Assembly (NCBI GenBank): GCA_002713185.1
Contig: PAVV01000002.1
Coordinates: forward strand, 1-54,041
Source of the DNA: Methanobacteriota archaeon
GTDB lineage: Archaea > Thermoplasmatota > Poseidoniia > Poseidoniales > Thalassarchaeaceae
Length of the DNA: 54,041 nucleotides
Direction: 5' to 3'
Of this stretch, positions 34,615 through 43,640 are shown piece after piece. Under the pieces are notes generated by a model. The model saw only the letters and a list, made by a program, of their open reading frames with translations. It was not told the origin of the DNA and searched no databases. Every line of letters starts with the position of its first letter. Positions within the stretch are counted from its first letter, which is position 1. Made by a program: the position numbers and the translations under genes.

Positions 34615-35730
34615 ATGGTATTTGATAAATTCAAATCATGGCGAAATTCTTCACCTAAGGGAGAAATCTGCCCATCTTGTCAGCATGTAAATCAAGAAGG
34701 CACCAAGGTATGTACAAGATGCTATTATCAGATCGATAGAGCAGCCTTCCAGCAGGATTCAGATATTGGAGATAATGAGTCTTCAGATCTACTTGATGAG
34801 TTAATGAGCTCAATAGAGCAAGAGGAGGAACCGGAAGAAGTAACCCCTCCATCCTTTGCTATGGACGATTTAACTGTCGAGGTTGCTCAATATGGAGATG
34901 GAGAGGAGATATTGCTCAACAGCCAACCAGACCTAGCTTCAATGATTCAACCAACAGAAGCCATTGAAGAGGAAGAATACGAATTGACTTCAGAAGACAT
35001 CCCACTTTATGTTAAGAAATTCGAGGTTCCTCAAAGTCAAGAGGACGATTATGATGAAGTTGAGCAACAAAAAATAGAGCTAATCCATCCAAATGCCGAT
35101 ACTCCTGAATTCGTACAGCAGGTTCCAGCTAGTGAAATATCAGAAGTAAGCAGTGGATCCTATGGGGAAGAAAACAACCAATCATTGACCCCCGGTGATT
35201 TTGATGGTGATGGAAAAGTTGACGAGTTCGAGGCCGCGTTTGCGAATGAAAGACCATATTCTACTGAACCCATTTCGGAGATACCAGCCGCCCCATCATT
35301 AGATATTCCAAAGATTGAAGCGAAACCTACCTCATCTCAGGAAAGAAAGGAAGAAGGAGATGTAGAGCAGCTTCCCTCCGCTCCAGTATTCCATTCACAG
35401 GGAATTAGGGAGAATGGCTTAGATTTCGATGAAGTCACTCCCTATTTCTGGCCCTGGCACCAAGAGGATGAATGGACTACACCAGAAATAATCAAGCAAC
35501 TTCAAGCCGCTATAAGATCAGCCAAGGAGCAAAATATTGCACAGGCGACAGTACTTTTGGATGAAGTCGGCCCCCATCTTGGAAATCGTACTTCCCTGAT
35601 ATATTCCGTTGGTAGATTGTTAATGTCGATTGGAAGGGATAGGGAGGCAAGACGAATGGTCGAATCTGCAAATGATGCCTTCCCAGACAATGCAGACGTC
35701 CAAAGAGCGATGGAGAAACTCATTTCTTAA
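34615..35730 (+). CDS. Zinc-ribbon / EF-hand-like / helical-repeat protein
   Basis: An acidic protein of about 371 residues that I do not recognise as a known family. Near the start is a double CxxC zinc ribbon (CPSCQHVNQEGTKVCTRCYY). A long acidic, low-complexity middle contains one EF-hand-like loop, DFDGDGKVDEFE. The last 90 residues (TPEIIKQLQAAIRSAKEQN to the end) look like helical TPR-type repeats. The ATG at 34615 has a strong ribosome-binding site (ggagggggg, 34601-34609) in front; GTG at 34609 is an alternative. The mixture suggests an adaptor; function unknown. Confidence 0.65.
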   Translation: MVFDKFKSWRNSSPKGEICPSCQHVNQEGTKVCTRCYYQIDRAAFQQDSDIGDNESSDLLDELMSSIEQEEEPEEVTPPSFAMDDLTVEVAQYGDGEEILLNSQPDLASMIQPTEAIEEEEYELTSEDIPLYVKKFEVPQSQEDDYDEVEQQKIELIHPNADTPEFVQQVPASEISEVSSGSYGEENNQSLTPGDFDGDGKVDEFEAAFANERPYSTEPISEIPAAPSLDIPKIEAKPTSSQERKEEGDVEQLPSAPVFHSQGIRENGLDFDEVTPYFWPWHQEDEWTTPEIIKQLQAAIRSAKEQNIAQATVLLDEVGPHLGNRTSLIYSVGRLLMSIGRDREARRMVESANDAFPDNADVQRAMEKLIS

Positions 35731-35752
35731 CCCCAGGTCTACACGCAATACT

Positions 35753-36349
35753 ATGCGCAGGACCTCCGTGCCACATCCAATGCAGAGGAGGGCAACGTCT
35801 TCAATCCGAGTCGACGAAGGCCTGGTTCTCCGACCGGCATCCAAGAGGCATATTCCCGAAATTATAGAGGCATTTGAGGAGACTTGGCCTGATGTCATCA
35901 GGGCGATGCCTTGGATAAACCCAGACAAGGACACAAGATCACAAATAGAGAATTTTATTCTTGATACCGAGAGAAAGGGAAGAGCAGGCCTACTCCACCA
36001 CTGGTGTATGATTCGACCTTGGGATGGGTATGTGGTAGGATTATTGGGCTTTGATAGAGTTACCAGATCTCAAAGAGCAGTTTGGAATCTTGGTTACTGG
36101 GTCAGAAGCTCAGAACAGAGGCATGGATATGCCAGGAGGAGTATAGAAGCATCACTCAATTGGCTCGCCCATACTGGAAAAATATTAGTTGAAGTCAAGG
36201 TAGATCCAAATAATACTCCAGGTCTTAAGACGGTAGAGATGATTCTAAAAAAATGGGGAGGCGAACGATGCGTATCTGGAGATTCTGCAATTACTGTCGC
36301 TGGAGTACGAACTTTACACCATTGCCATCTGATAGAAATAGGCCTCTAA
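35753..36349 (+). CDS. GNAT-family N-acetyltransferase (RimJ/RimL-like)
   Basis: About 198 residues. The acetyl-CoA fold is visible from VLRPASKRHIPEIIEAF through GYVVGLLGFDRV, AVWNLGYWVRSSEQRHGYARRSIEASLNW (the pyrophosphate-binding loop, here RHGYAR) and VEVKVDPNNTPGLKTVEMILKKWG, which is the pattern of ribosomal-protein or amino-acid acetyltransferases. The ATG at 35753 is chosen because upstream codons overlap the preceding gene; 35780 is also possible. Substrate unknown. Confidence 0.82.
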   Translation: MRRTSVPHPMQRRATSSIRVDEGLVLRPASKRHIPEIIEAFEETWPDVIRAMPWINPDKDTRSQIENFILDTERKGRAGLLHHWCMIRPWDGYVVGLLGFDRVTRSQRAVWNLGYWVRSSEQRHGYARRSIEASLNWLAHTGKILVEVKVDPNNTPGLKTVEMILKKWGGERCVSGDSAITVAGVRTLHHCHLIEIGL

Positions 36350-36433
36350 TACCATAATCGCCTCATACTTCCAAGACGACCCATTGAAAAAACACCCCTC
36401 TTCTGGAAAATTGTCCTACGGGGCAGTGATACC

Positions 36434-39091
36434 ATGTCTTCCCCAGAGACCCGACAGACATTACCTGATCCAGATGAAGAGGAGACTGACGAATGGCTTG
36501 AGGCACTTAGGACTCTCACAGCTTCCCAAGGAGAGTCAAGAGCTCGGTTACTCTTGCATGAACTAATGTCTGAGGCCAAGGCTCTCGGAATACCCATCGC
36601 ACCTCCGTCACGGACACCATATCTGAACTCAATTTCGGTTGACCAGCAGCCACCATACCCCGGCAATATCGGCTTAGAAACAGAAATCCAGAACCACGTT
36701 CTCTGGAACGCTGCAGTAATGGTTTCGGATGCCAATAGGAGAGTTGATGGAATCGGAGGGCACATTTCGACTTATGCTTCCAGCTCGACACTATACGAAG
36801 TTGGCTTCAACCATTTTTTCCGAGGAAAAGAATACAATGGAATTGGTGACGCACTTTTCATTCAAGGTCATGCTAGTCCAGGCATATACTCAAGAGCGTT
36901 TCTCGAAGGCAGAATCTCAAGAGATCAACTTTCTAATTTTAGACAAGAAGCATTTGCAGATGGCCTTTCCTCGTATCCACATCCAAGATTGATGCCCGAT
37001 TTCTGGGAGTATCCAACTGTTTCAATGGGCTTGGGTCCACTGGGAGCAGTAATGCAGGCAAGGTTCTGGAAGTATCTCAATCAGAGAGGTCTCGCAGATA
37101 CATCTGAAAGCAGAGTCTTTGCATTCTTAGGAGATGGAGAGATGGATGAACCCGAGTCAATCGCCTCCATCGCGGTAGCTGGGCGTGAGAGATTAGACAA
37201 TCTGGTAGTGGTGGTAAACTGCAATCTTCAGAGACTGGACGGTCCAGTGAGGGGCAATTCAAACATTATTCAGGAATTAGAAGGATTGTACAGAGGAGCA
37301 GGATGGAAGGTTATCAAAGTAATCTGGAGTTCTGGATGGGATAACATCTTGAGATCCGATTTTAATGGTGAAATTCTAAAGAAGATGGAAAGTATTACTG
37401 ATGGAGATTGGCAACGTCTCAGTACACTCGATCCTTCTAAGTTTAGAGACGAATTTTTCTCTGGCAGTGAGGTCTTAGCCGAAATAGGGAAGTCATTGAG
37501 CGACGAGGAAATTGACTCACTCACGAGAGGTGGCCATGACCCAATCAAGGTTTATGCGGCATACGAATCAGCTCTTTCAGCAGATGTCCCAGCTGTGATT
37601 CTAGCACACACTGTGAAGGGATGGGGCATAGATTCGTTCGAGGGGAGGAACTCAACTCATCAGAAAAAGAGGATGGAAATGGCCGATCTTATTTCATACA
37701 GGGACGCATTGAATCTTCCTATCGATGATTCGAAATTGGAGAATGATCCGTTTGTTCTTTTAGAGGAAGAATCCGAGGGGCTCAATTACCTAATTCAAAG
37801 AAGAAAATTACTTGGCGGCTACCTCCCCTCTAGAAAACCAATAGAAGCCCAACTCCAACTCCCTGGAATTGAAGCCTATTCGGACTTCGACAAAGGCACA
37901 CCTCAGGGCCAAGAAGTCTCAACTACTATGGCATTTGTTAGATTGCTCAGAAACCTATTAAAATCTCAGATCGGAGAAAATATCGTCCCAATCATTCCAG
38001 ACGAGGGAAGGACATTCGGGATGGATCCACTGTTTAGCGAATTTGCAATATTTGCTTCTCATGGTCAGAAATATACTCCTGTAGATCACTCAATGCTGTT
38101 GAATTACAAGGAGTCTGAATCTGGACAGGTTCTACAGGAAGGAATTTCCGAAGCAGGAGCAATTGCGACTTGGATCGCCAGCGCTACCTCTTACTCCAAT
38201 GCCCGAGTCTCAACAATCCCGTTCTATACTTTTTACTCTATGTTTGGCTTTCAGAGAGTCGGTGATCAGATTTGGAGTGCAGCAGATGCTAGAGCCAGAG
38301 GCTTCCTAATGGGGGCTACTGCTGGTCGTACAACCCTGAATGGAGAGGGATTACAACATCAGGATGGACATAGTTTGTTGATGTCATCTGCAGTACCTTG
38401 TTGTCGTTCTTGGGATCCTGCTTATGCATTCGAGTTAGCAACAATAATCAGACATGGTATTGATGAGATGTTGGACAAGGATCTCGATGTTTTTCACTAT
38501 ATTATGCTCTACAACGAGAATCAGCAGCAGATGCCCAAGCCGGACGGTTCTGAGGATGGAATATTGAGGGGTGCTTATATGTTCGAGGAAATAACAGGAG
38601 ACGGCCCAAAGGTGAGACTATTGGGTTCCGGACCTATACTGAAGTATGTTAGAAAAGCCGCGAAGAAGCTCTCCAGTGATTACAAAGTTAGCTCAGAAGT
38701 ATGGTCTGTAACTTCCTATGGAGAACTAAGGAGAATCGGACTAGAATCAGAGAGAGTAAAGAGATTCAAACCAGATAATTCTGATATTCCTTATGTGTCA
38801 GAGTGTTTTGGAGATGGAATGACTACAATTGCAGCATCTGATTATATTGCCGCTGTTCCGGAGATGATTCAAAGATGGGTTGGAGGAAGATACGTAGTAT
38901 TGGGGACAGATGGATTTGGGCGTTCTGACTCCAGAGCTGCCCTTCGTTCCTATTTTGAGATAGACACTAATAGCATAGTAATAGCAGCTCTTTCAGCACT
39001 AGAGAAGGACGGGGATATCCCAGCTGGTTCTGTCCAAAAGGCGATGAAGGATCTTCGTGTTTCCTTTGGAAAAACGGATAAAACTGTGTGA
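36434..39091 (+). CDS. aceE: Pyruvate dehydrogenase E1, homodimeric AceE type
   Basis: Thiamine-diphosphate enzyme that decarboxylates pyruvate and feeds the lipoyl E2 of the pyruvate dehydrogenase complex. 885 residues, matching the alpha-fused E1 of bacteria. Motifs are RVDGIGGHISTYASSSTLYEVGFNHFFRG, the ThDP motif FLGDGEMDEPES (GDG at 233-235) with NCNLQRLDGPVRGN, HTVKGWGI, and in the second half IPDEGRTFGMD, QEGISEAGA and QHQDGHS. Most archaea use ferredoxin-dependent pyruvate oxidoreductase, so this points to gene transfer from bacteria and aerobic growth. E2 and E3 are not in the window. Confidence 0.95.
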   Translation: MSSPETRQTLPDPDEEETDEWLEALRTLTASQGESRARLLLHELMSEAKALGIPIAPPSRTPYLNSISVDQQPPYPGNIGLETEIQNHVLWNAAVMVSDANRRVDGIGGHISTYASSSTLYEVGFNHFFRGKEYNGIGDALFIQGHASPGIYSRAFLEGRISRDQLSNFRQEAFADGLSSYPHPRLMPDFWEYPTVSMGLGPLGAVMQARFWKYLNQRGLADTSESRVFAFLGDGEMDEPESIASIAVAGRERLDNLVVVVNCNLQRLDGPVRGNSNIIQELEGLYRGAGWKVIKVIWSSGWDNILRSDFNGEILKKMESITDGDWQRLSTLDPSKFRDEFFSGSEVLAEIGKSLSDEEIDSLTRGGHDPIKVYAAYESALSADVPAVILAHTVKGWGIDSFEGRNSTHQKKRMEMADLISYRDALNLPIDDSKLENDPFVLLEEESEGLNYLIQRRKLLGGYLPSRKPIEAQLQLPGIEAYSDFDKGTPQGQEVSTTMAFVRLLRNLLKSQIGENIVPIIPDEGRTFGMDPLFSEFAIFASHGQKYTPVDHSMLLNYKESESGQVLQEGISEAGAIATWIASATSYSNARVSTIPFYTFYSMFGFQRVGDQIWSAADARARGFLMGATAGRTTLNGEGLQHQDGHSLLMSSAVPCCRSWDPAYAFELATIIRHGIDEMLDKDLDVFHYIMLYNENQQQMPKPDGSEDGILRGAYMFEEITGDGPKVRLLGSGPILKYVRKAAKKLSSDYKVSSEVWSVTSYGELRRIGLESERVKRFKPDNSDIPYVSECFGDGMTTIAASDYIAAVPEMIQRWVGGRYVVLGTDGFGRSDSRAALRSYFEIDTNSIVIAALSALEKDGDIPAGSVQKAMKDLRVSFGKTDKTV

Positions 39092-39095
39092 TTAT

Positions 39096-39608
39096 ATGGG
39101 GAGAGTAAGCAACCTCCTTAGATTTTCAACCAGATGGATTCCATGGATTGCCTCGGGTGCTGCCGCAACTTACAGAAGACTCCCTGAAAATTCTCAGAAT
39201 GAGATCAAAGCGGTCGCAAAGGAGCCCAGAAAATGGAGCAAATCATTGGAAAGTGCTTGGGACTCATCAAAGATTGGTGCTGAACATTTTAAAATTACAT
39301 CTGGAATTCTGGCAAATATCCTAATTGGAAGAAGAGTTAGTAAAAAGGAGAAGATTCAAGCCAAGGAAGATTTAGCTGCATTAAGTATAATCGTCCCACC
39401 ACTAAGGGTTTTCATGATACCCGGTAGCCAAGTTCTACTAGGTATAATGGCTAGAGCCACTCCTTGGCGACTTATCCCTGACGACTGGATTCCAATCAAT
39501 GCGCTGAAGAGTGTCAGAGAAGAAGGGGAACCAGCGTCCCTGGAAAAGGAGAGCTCGGTTGTGAAAAGGCTTCTAGGAAGAAAAAAGGACAGTGATGGGA
39601 ACTCCTAG
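39096..39608 (+). CDS. LETM1-like domain protein
   Basis: A 170-residue protein, probably membrane-associated. The most telling part is LSIIVPPLRVFMIPGSQVLLGIMARATPWRLIPDDWIP, resembling the ribosome-binding LETM1-like domain (P(F/P)xxFxIPxxxxLLP). The N-terminus is basic and aromatic; the C-terminus is basic (KRLLGRKKD). The ATG at 39096, five bases after the aceE stop, is chosen over 39057, which lies within aceE. The assignment is by short motif and is moderate. Confidence 0.55.
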   Translation: MGRVSNLLRFSTRWIPWIASGAAATYRRLPENSQNEIKAVAKEPRKWSKSLESAWDSSKIGAEHFKITSGILANILIGRRVSKKEKIQAKEDLAALSIIVPPLRVFMIPGSQVLLGIMARATPWRLIPDDWIPINALKSVREEGEPASLEKESSVVKRLLGRKKDSDGNS

Positions 39609-39636
39609 GAAATCTTAATTTTACTCAGTACAATAT

Positions 39637-40377
39637 TCAATCATCCTTAGGTATAGTGATATTAGCTAGAAAATAATTGTATTCCAAGACCTCACCAATA
39701 CTAATCCAATCAGGAATTCCACCGTTGTACTCATCGTATCTATGGCCAGGAATCAACCTCCAGTCTGAAGGCAGTTCGCTGAGAATATTCTTAGCTGTAA
39801 TCAGACTTTTTTGTTGTGCACGTGGATCTCCTCCGGGGAGATCCACCCTCCCAGCACTCCTAACGAAGAGTAGATCTCCAGCATGATAAACACCATGCCC
39901 ATGTATTGTTACATGACCAGGAGCATGCCCGGGCGAATGAGTAATTGACAGTGAAATAGAACCAGCAGACCATCCAACAGTCTCTCCCGGCTTACAATTC
40001 CATGTATTTGTGAAATCAACTTTCCTGAAAACAATGTGTTCAACTAAATCTGGAACTCTTGCATCTTCGTGCCCCCATACTTCAAGATCCGGATATTTTT
40101 CCATCATTCCGGGATATCCAGCTGCATGATCTCTATGGGTGTGAGTATACAATAAATGGGTGGGGTTCAAACCTTCTTCTGAAAGTTTTAGTTCCCATAA
40201 ATCTGAATCAAATGGATCGATAATTGCTACCATTCCATTAGTCCTGTCTATAAATGCTGTATTCATATTCATCAGAGGCCCCATTTGTGTTACCCAGACC
40301 TCAATTCCATCTTTCCAAATAGAGATATGAAACTCCCCGTCCGACAGCATATTACGCCCGAAGAGGACTACAGACAA
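39637..40377 (-). CDS. Metallo-beta-lactamase-fold hydrolase (glyoxalase II-like)
   Basis: A 246-residue hydrolase. Metal ligands are HTHRDH (His79, His81, Asp83, His84), the His of HSPGHAPGHVTIHG, the Asp of YHAGDLLF and the last His of IPGHRYDEYN. These match the glyoxalase II-type branch, which hydrolyses thioesters or related substrates. The start could be the first ATG or the ATG at 40350 (MLSDGEFH). It stands alone on the minus strand between aceE/letm1-like and leuS. Substrate not known. Confidence 0.87.
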   Translation of the reverse strand: MSVVLFGRNMLSDGEFHISIWKDGIEVWVTQMGPLMNMNTAFIDRTNGMVAIIDPFDSDLWELKLSEEGLNPTHLLYTHTHRDHAAGYPGMMEKYPDLEVWGHEDARVPDLVEHIVFRKVDFTNTWNCKPGETVGWSAGSISLSITHSPGHAPGHVTIHGHGVYHAGDLLFVRSAGRVDLPGGDPRAQQKSLITAKNILSELPSDWRLIPGHRYDEYNGGIPDWISIGEVLEYNYFLANITIPKDD

Positions 40378-40423
40378 AGTCGTAATGCATATACAAGCCC
40401 TACTCAGCGGTCGGATTGGGTAA

Positions 40424-43279
40424 ATGACATACGACGCACAAGAATTGGAACCTCGATGGCAGGAAGCATGGTCAGAAGCCAGAGCATTTGAGGCTGAAAT
40501 CGACAGAGATAAGGAGAAATTCTACTGTCTTGAGATGTTCCCATATCCTTCAGGACATATGCATATGGGTCATGTTAGAAATTACTCAATAGGGGACGCG
40601 ATGGCACGTTTTCAAAGACTGATGGGGAAGAACGTGCTTTATCCAATGGGCTATGATTCGTTTGGAATGCCAGCAGAGAACGCTGCTAAGAAGGAAGGAG
40701 GGCACCCTCATGAGGTTACTCACAAAAATATCTCCAGCATCCGTTCCGATCAACAAAGAATGGGTTACTCATACGATTGGCGGCGCTTCCTAGCTACCTC
40801 TGATGTGGAATACTACAAGTGGAACCAAGAGATGTTCCTTATGTTGAATGAGAATGGGCTAGTTGAGAGAAGAATGGCACCAGTAAATTGGTGCATAGAT
40901 TGCGATACGGTGCTGGCAAACGAGCAAGTGAAGAGTAATCGATGCTGGAGATGCGGACTCGAAGTTGTTCAGAGAGATATGGCCCAATGGTTCCTAAAGA
41001 TGACCCAATATTCAGATGAGTTGTTAGACGAACTGGATAATATTTCATTCCCAGAGAATGTCAAGACAATGCAGAGGAACTGGATAGGACGCTCACATGG
41101 GGCACACATCAATTTCCCAGTCGTGGACTCTGATTCTATAATCGGGGCTTTCACTACCCGTCCGGATACAATATTTGGGGTAACTTTCGTCACTCTTTCC
41201 CCCGAGAACCCTCTTTGCGAGCTGTTGTGTTCCGGAACGGAATGGGAACAACCCTGGAGAGAACTAAGAGATGAATGCTCAAGAATGTCAGAATTTGAGA
41301 GAATCAACATGCTCAAGGAGAAGAAGGGAGTATATCTTGGAAAAAATGCAATTAATCCAATTAGCGGTGAAGAAATCCCGATTTACGCAGGCAATTTCGT
41401 AGTAGCCTCCTATGGAACTGGTGCAGTGATGGGAGTTCCGGGGCATGACCAGAGAGATTTCGATTTCGCTAAGAAATACAGCTTGGAAATTAATAGAGTT
41501 ATTTTGAACGAACAAGATCAGGATTCAGGCCTGTCTACGAATGAGGCATTTGAGGGATACGGCCCTATGGTAAACTCATCAATAGAAGGATTCGATGGAC
41601 TCTCCGGCCAAGAAGCCAAGGATGCTGTGATTTCTACTCTTGAGAAGATCGGAGCAGGACATGGGACAGTTCAGTATCGTCTCAAGGACTGGCTACTGAG
41701 TAGGCAAAGGTTCTGGGGTACTCCTATTCCAATGATTCACTGTTCCTCATGTGGAATTGTACCAGTACCAAGAGAAGATCTTCCAGTCGAACTGCCGCTG
41801 GATGTAGTTTTCACTGAGGAGCAAAGTGGTAACCCCCTAGCCACACATAGTTCCTTTGTAAAGACAAAATGTCCAAATTGTGGAGGAGAAGCAAATAGAG
41901 AAACAGATACTATGGATACATTCTACGACTCATCTTGGTACTTCATGAGATTTTGTGACGCAAATAACGACTCTTCCCCTTTCAATAAAGAGACGGTCGA
42001 TTATTGGATGGAGAATGGCGTAGATCTCTACATTGGAGGGATTGAACATGCAGTGATGCACCTGCTTTATGCGCGCTTCTTTACCAAGTTCACAAGAGAT
42101 ACTGGGATGAATGAAGTTGGAGAACCATTTGGAAGACTTGTTTGTCAAGGAATGCTCAATGCTCCAGCTCCATTTTGTGCTGAGTGCAATGCTGAGTATC
42201 ACGTTGAAAATTTCGGATCTCAATGCCCATCGTGTAGCAATTCTCTGACAAGTCGCTCTGCTAAGATGAGCAAATCTCTTGGAAATACAGTTAGTCCAGA
42301 GAAGATGATCTCGAAATATGGAGCTGATACTGTAAGATTGTTCATCTTATTCGGAGCCAATCCAGAGGCTGGAATGGACTGGTCCGATAACGCATTGGAA
42401 GCGAATAATCGGCAAATTATCTCAATATTCGACTCTGTCGAATTTGCCCTTTCGTTTTCAGAATCTCCAACTCCAATAGATGACTGGCTCTTAGCTAAGA
42501 TGAGAGAAAATCAGAGGGCATGGGGTAATGCAATGTCGGATGTAAGCCTTAGAGAAGGAGTAATGATCAGTCATTTCGAGATGTTATCTGACTGGAATTG
42601 GTATGTTAGAAGAGGCGGAAGAGATAGGAAGACCGCGTTGACCTTCTTAGAAGGTTGGATACCAATGATGGCACCAGCAACCCCTCATATCGCTGAGGAA
42701 TTCTGGCTGAAGATAGATAAGAAAAATTTACTAGCAATTTATGAAAATCCCCCAATCGAAAATAATTTCGACGACTTAACCGCTATTTCCATAGAGAACT
42801 ACATCAAGGAAATAATCTCTAGTGGAAGGAATCTCAAGACTCTAGCGCAACGCCACTCAGAGAATGAGATTACAAAAGCAGTCATCCAGACTTCGCCAGA
42901 ATGGAAGAAGGAACTAGCAATTGAGGCATTGAAATTACACTCTGAGGAGTTCGATTTCAAGAAAAAAGGCCAGGATCACGTCAAGAATCTTGAAATTTTC
43001 ACTGATCCGACATTAAGGGGAGAAATTTTCCAGACTTGGACATCTATCACAATTGGATCAAAAAAGAGGAGAGGAAGGATCCATAGCTGGTCTGATTGGG
43101 AGAGGGAGCTGATTTCTAGTGATCAGGAAGAGAAAGATCTGATTGAAGAAAATTCGCAATTCATTGCAGAATCATTGGGCGTAGAGTCTATTGTAGTCTA
43201 TCCTGTGGGTGACGGCAAGGACATTGGAGGGAAGGCAAAAATCTCTTTTCCTCTTGAACCCGGTATAGCATTTATGTAG
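40424..43279 (+). CDS. leuS: Leucyl-tRNA synthetase, bacterial type
   Basis: Charges tRNA(Leu) with leucine. 951 residues. The class I signatures are the HIGH variant HMGH (47-50) in MFPYPSGHMHMGHVRNYSIGDAMAR and KMSKS (614-618). The segment NVLYPMGYDSFGMPAENAA is typical of bacterial, not archaeal, LeuRS. A CP1 editing domain (FTTRPDTIFGVTFVTLSPENP, and the GHDQRDFDFAKKY segment) is present, and a CxxC zinc-ribbon (CAECNAEY...CPSC) lies just before KMSKS. It starts divergently from the hydrolase gene with 46 bases between. Confidence 0.96.
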   Translation: MTYDAQELEPRWQEAWSEARAFEAEIDRDKEKFYCLEMFPYPSGHMHMGHVRNYSIGDAMARFQRLMGKNVLYPMGYDSFGMPAENAAKKEGGHPHEVTHKNISSIRSDQQRMGYSYDWRRFLATSDVEYYKWNQEMFLMLNENGLVERRMAPVNWCIDCDTVLANEQVKSNRCWRCGLEVVQRDMAQWFLKMTQYSDELLDELDNISFPENVKTMQRNWIGRSHGAHINFPVVDSDSIIGAFTTRPDTIFGVTFVTLSPENPLCELLCSGTEWEQPWRELRDECSRMSEFERINMLKEKKGVYLGKNAINPISGEEIPIYAGNFVVASYGTGAVMGVPGHDQRDFDFAKKYSLEINRVILNEQDQDSGLSTNEAFEGYGPMVNSSIEGFDGLSGQEAKDAVISTLEKIGAGHGTVQYRLKDWLLSRQRFWGTPIPMIHCSSCGIVPVPREDLPVELPLDVVFTEEQSGNPLATHSSFVKTKCPNCGGEANRETDTMDTFYDSSWYFMRFCDANNDSSPFNKETVDYWMENGVDLYIGGIEHAVMHLLYARFFTKFTRDTGMNEVGEPFGRLVCQGMLNAPAPFCAECNAEYHVENFGSQCPSCSNSLTSRSAKMSKSLGNTVSPEKMISKYGADTVRLFILFGANPEAGMDWSDNALEANNRQIISIFDSVEFALSFSESPTPIDDWLLAKMRENQRAWGNAMSDVSLREGVMISHFEMLSDWNWYVRRGGRDRKTALTFLEGWIPMMAPATPHIAEEFWLKIDKKNLLAIYENPPIENNFDDLTAISIENYIKEIISSGRNLKTLAQRHSENEITKAVIQTSPEWKKELAIEALKLHSEEFDFKKKGQDHVKNLEIFTDPTLRGEIFQTWTSITIGSKKRRGRIHSWSDWERELISSDQEEKDLIEENSQFIAESLGVESIVVYPVGDGKDIGGKAKISFPLEPGIAFM

Positions 43280-43286
43280 GTGTAAA

Positions 43287-43622
43287 ATGAGTTCAAATAT
43301 CGTACTTTTCGATGATGATTGTGGAAAGTGCAGCCGATGGGCATCTTTCATAGAGAGGAGAGATCCATACTCAAGGGTCAAACTAATTGGTCAGAATTCT
43401 TCAGAAGGAACCGAGACTCTCAAATCAATTCCAGAGAGATTGAAAGGAGTAGATTCCGTTTTCCTAATTACATCCGAAGGAAATTGGTATGCAAAGAGCT
43501 CAGCAATATGGCGAATTTGTCGATTACTGAAATTTCCATGGCCTTTTGCATCAGCGATGTTCTTGATTCCTTGGCCCATTAGGGACATATTGTATGACAT
43601 CTACGCCTCGTTGAGGAAATAG
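43287..43622 (+). CDS. DCC-family thiol-disulfide oxidoreductase-like protein (DUF393)
   Basis: A 111-residue protein starting IVLFDDDCGKCSRWASFIERRD. The DxxCxxC motif next to the first strand defines the DCC/DUF393 family, predicted to have a thioredoxin-like fold. A later part, WYAKSSAIWRICRLLKFPW, matches the family's second motif. A redox role is predicted but not proven. It begins 7 bases after leuS and precedes the CDIN1-like nuclease gene, probably in one transcript. Confidence 0.85.
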   Translation: MSSNIVLFDDDCGKCSRWASFIERRDPYSRVKLIGQNSSEGTETLKSIPERLKGVDSVFLITSEGNWYAKSSAIWRICRLLKFPWPFASAMFLIPWPIRDILYDIYASLRK

Positions 43623-43640
43623 TATTCACACGGTGGGTTC

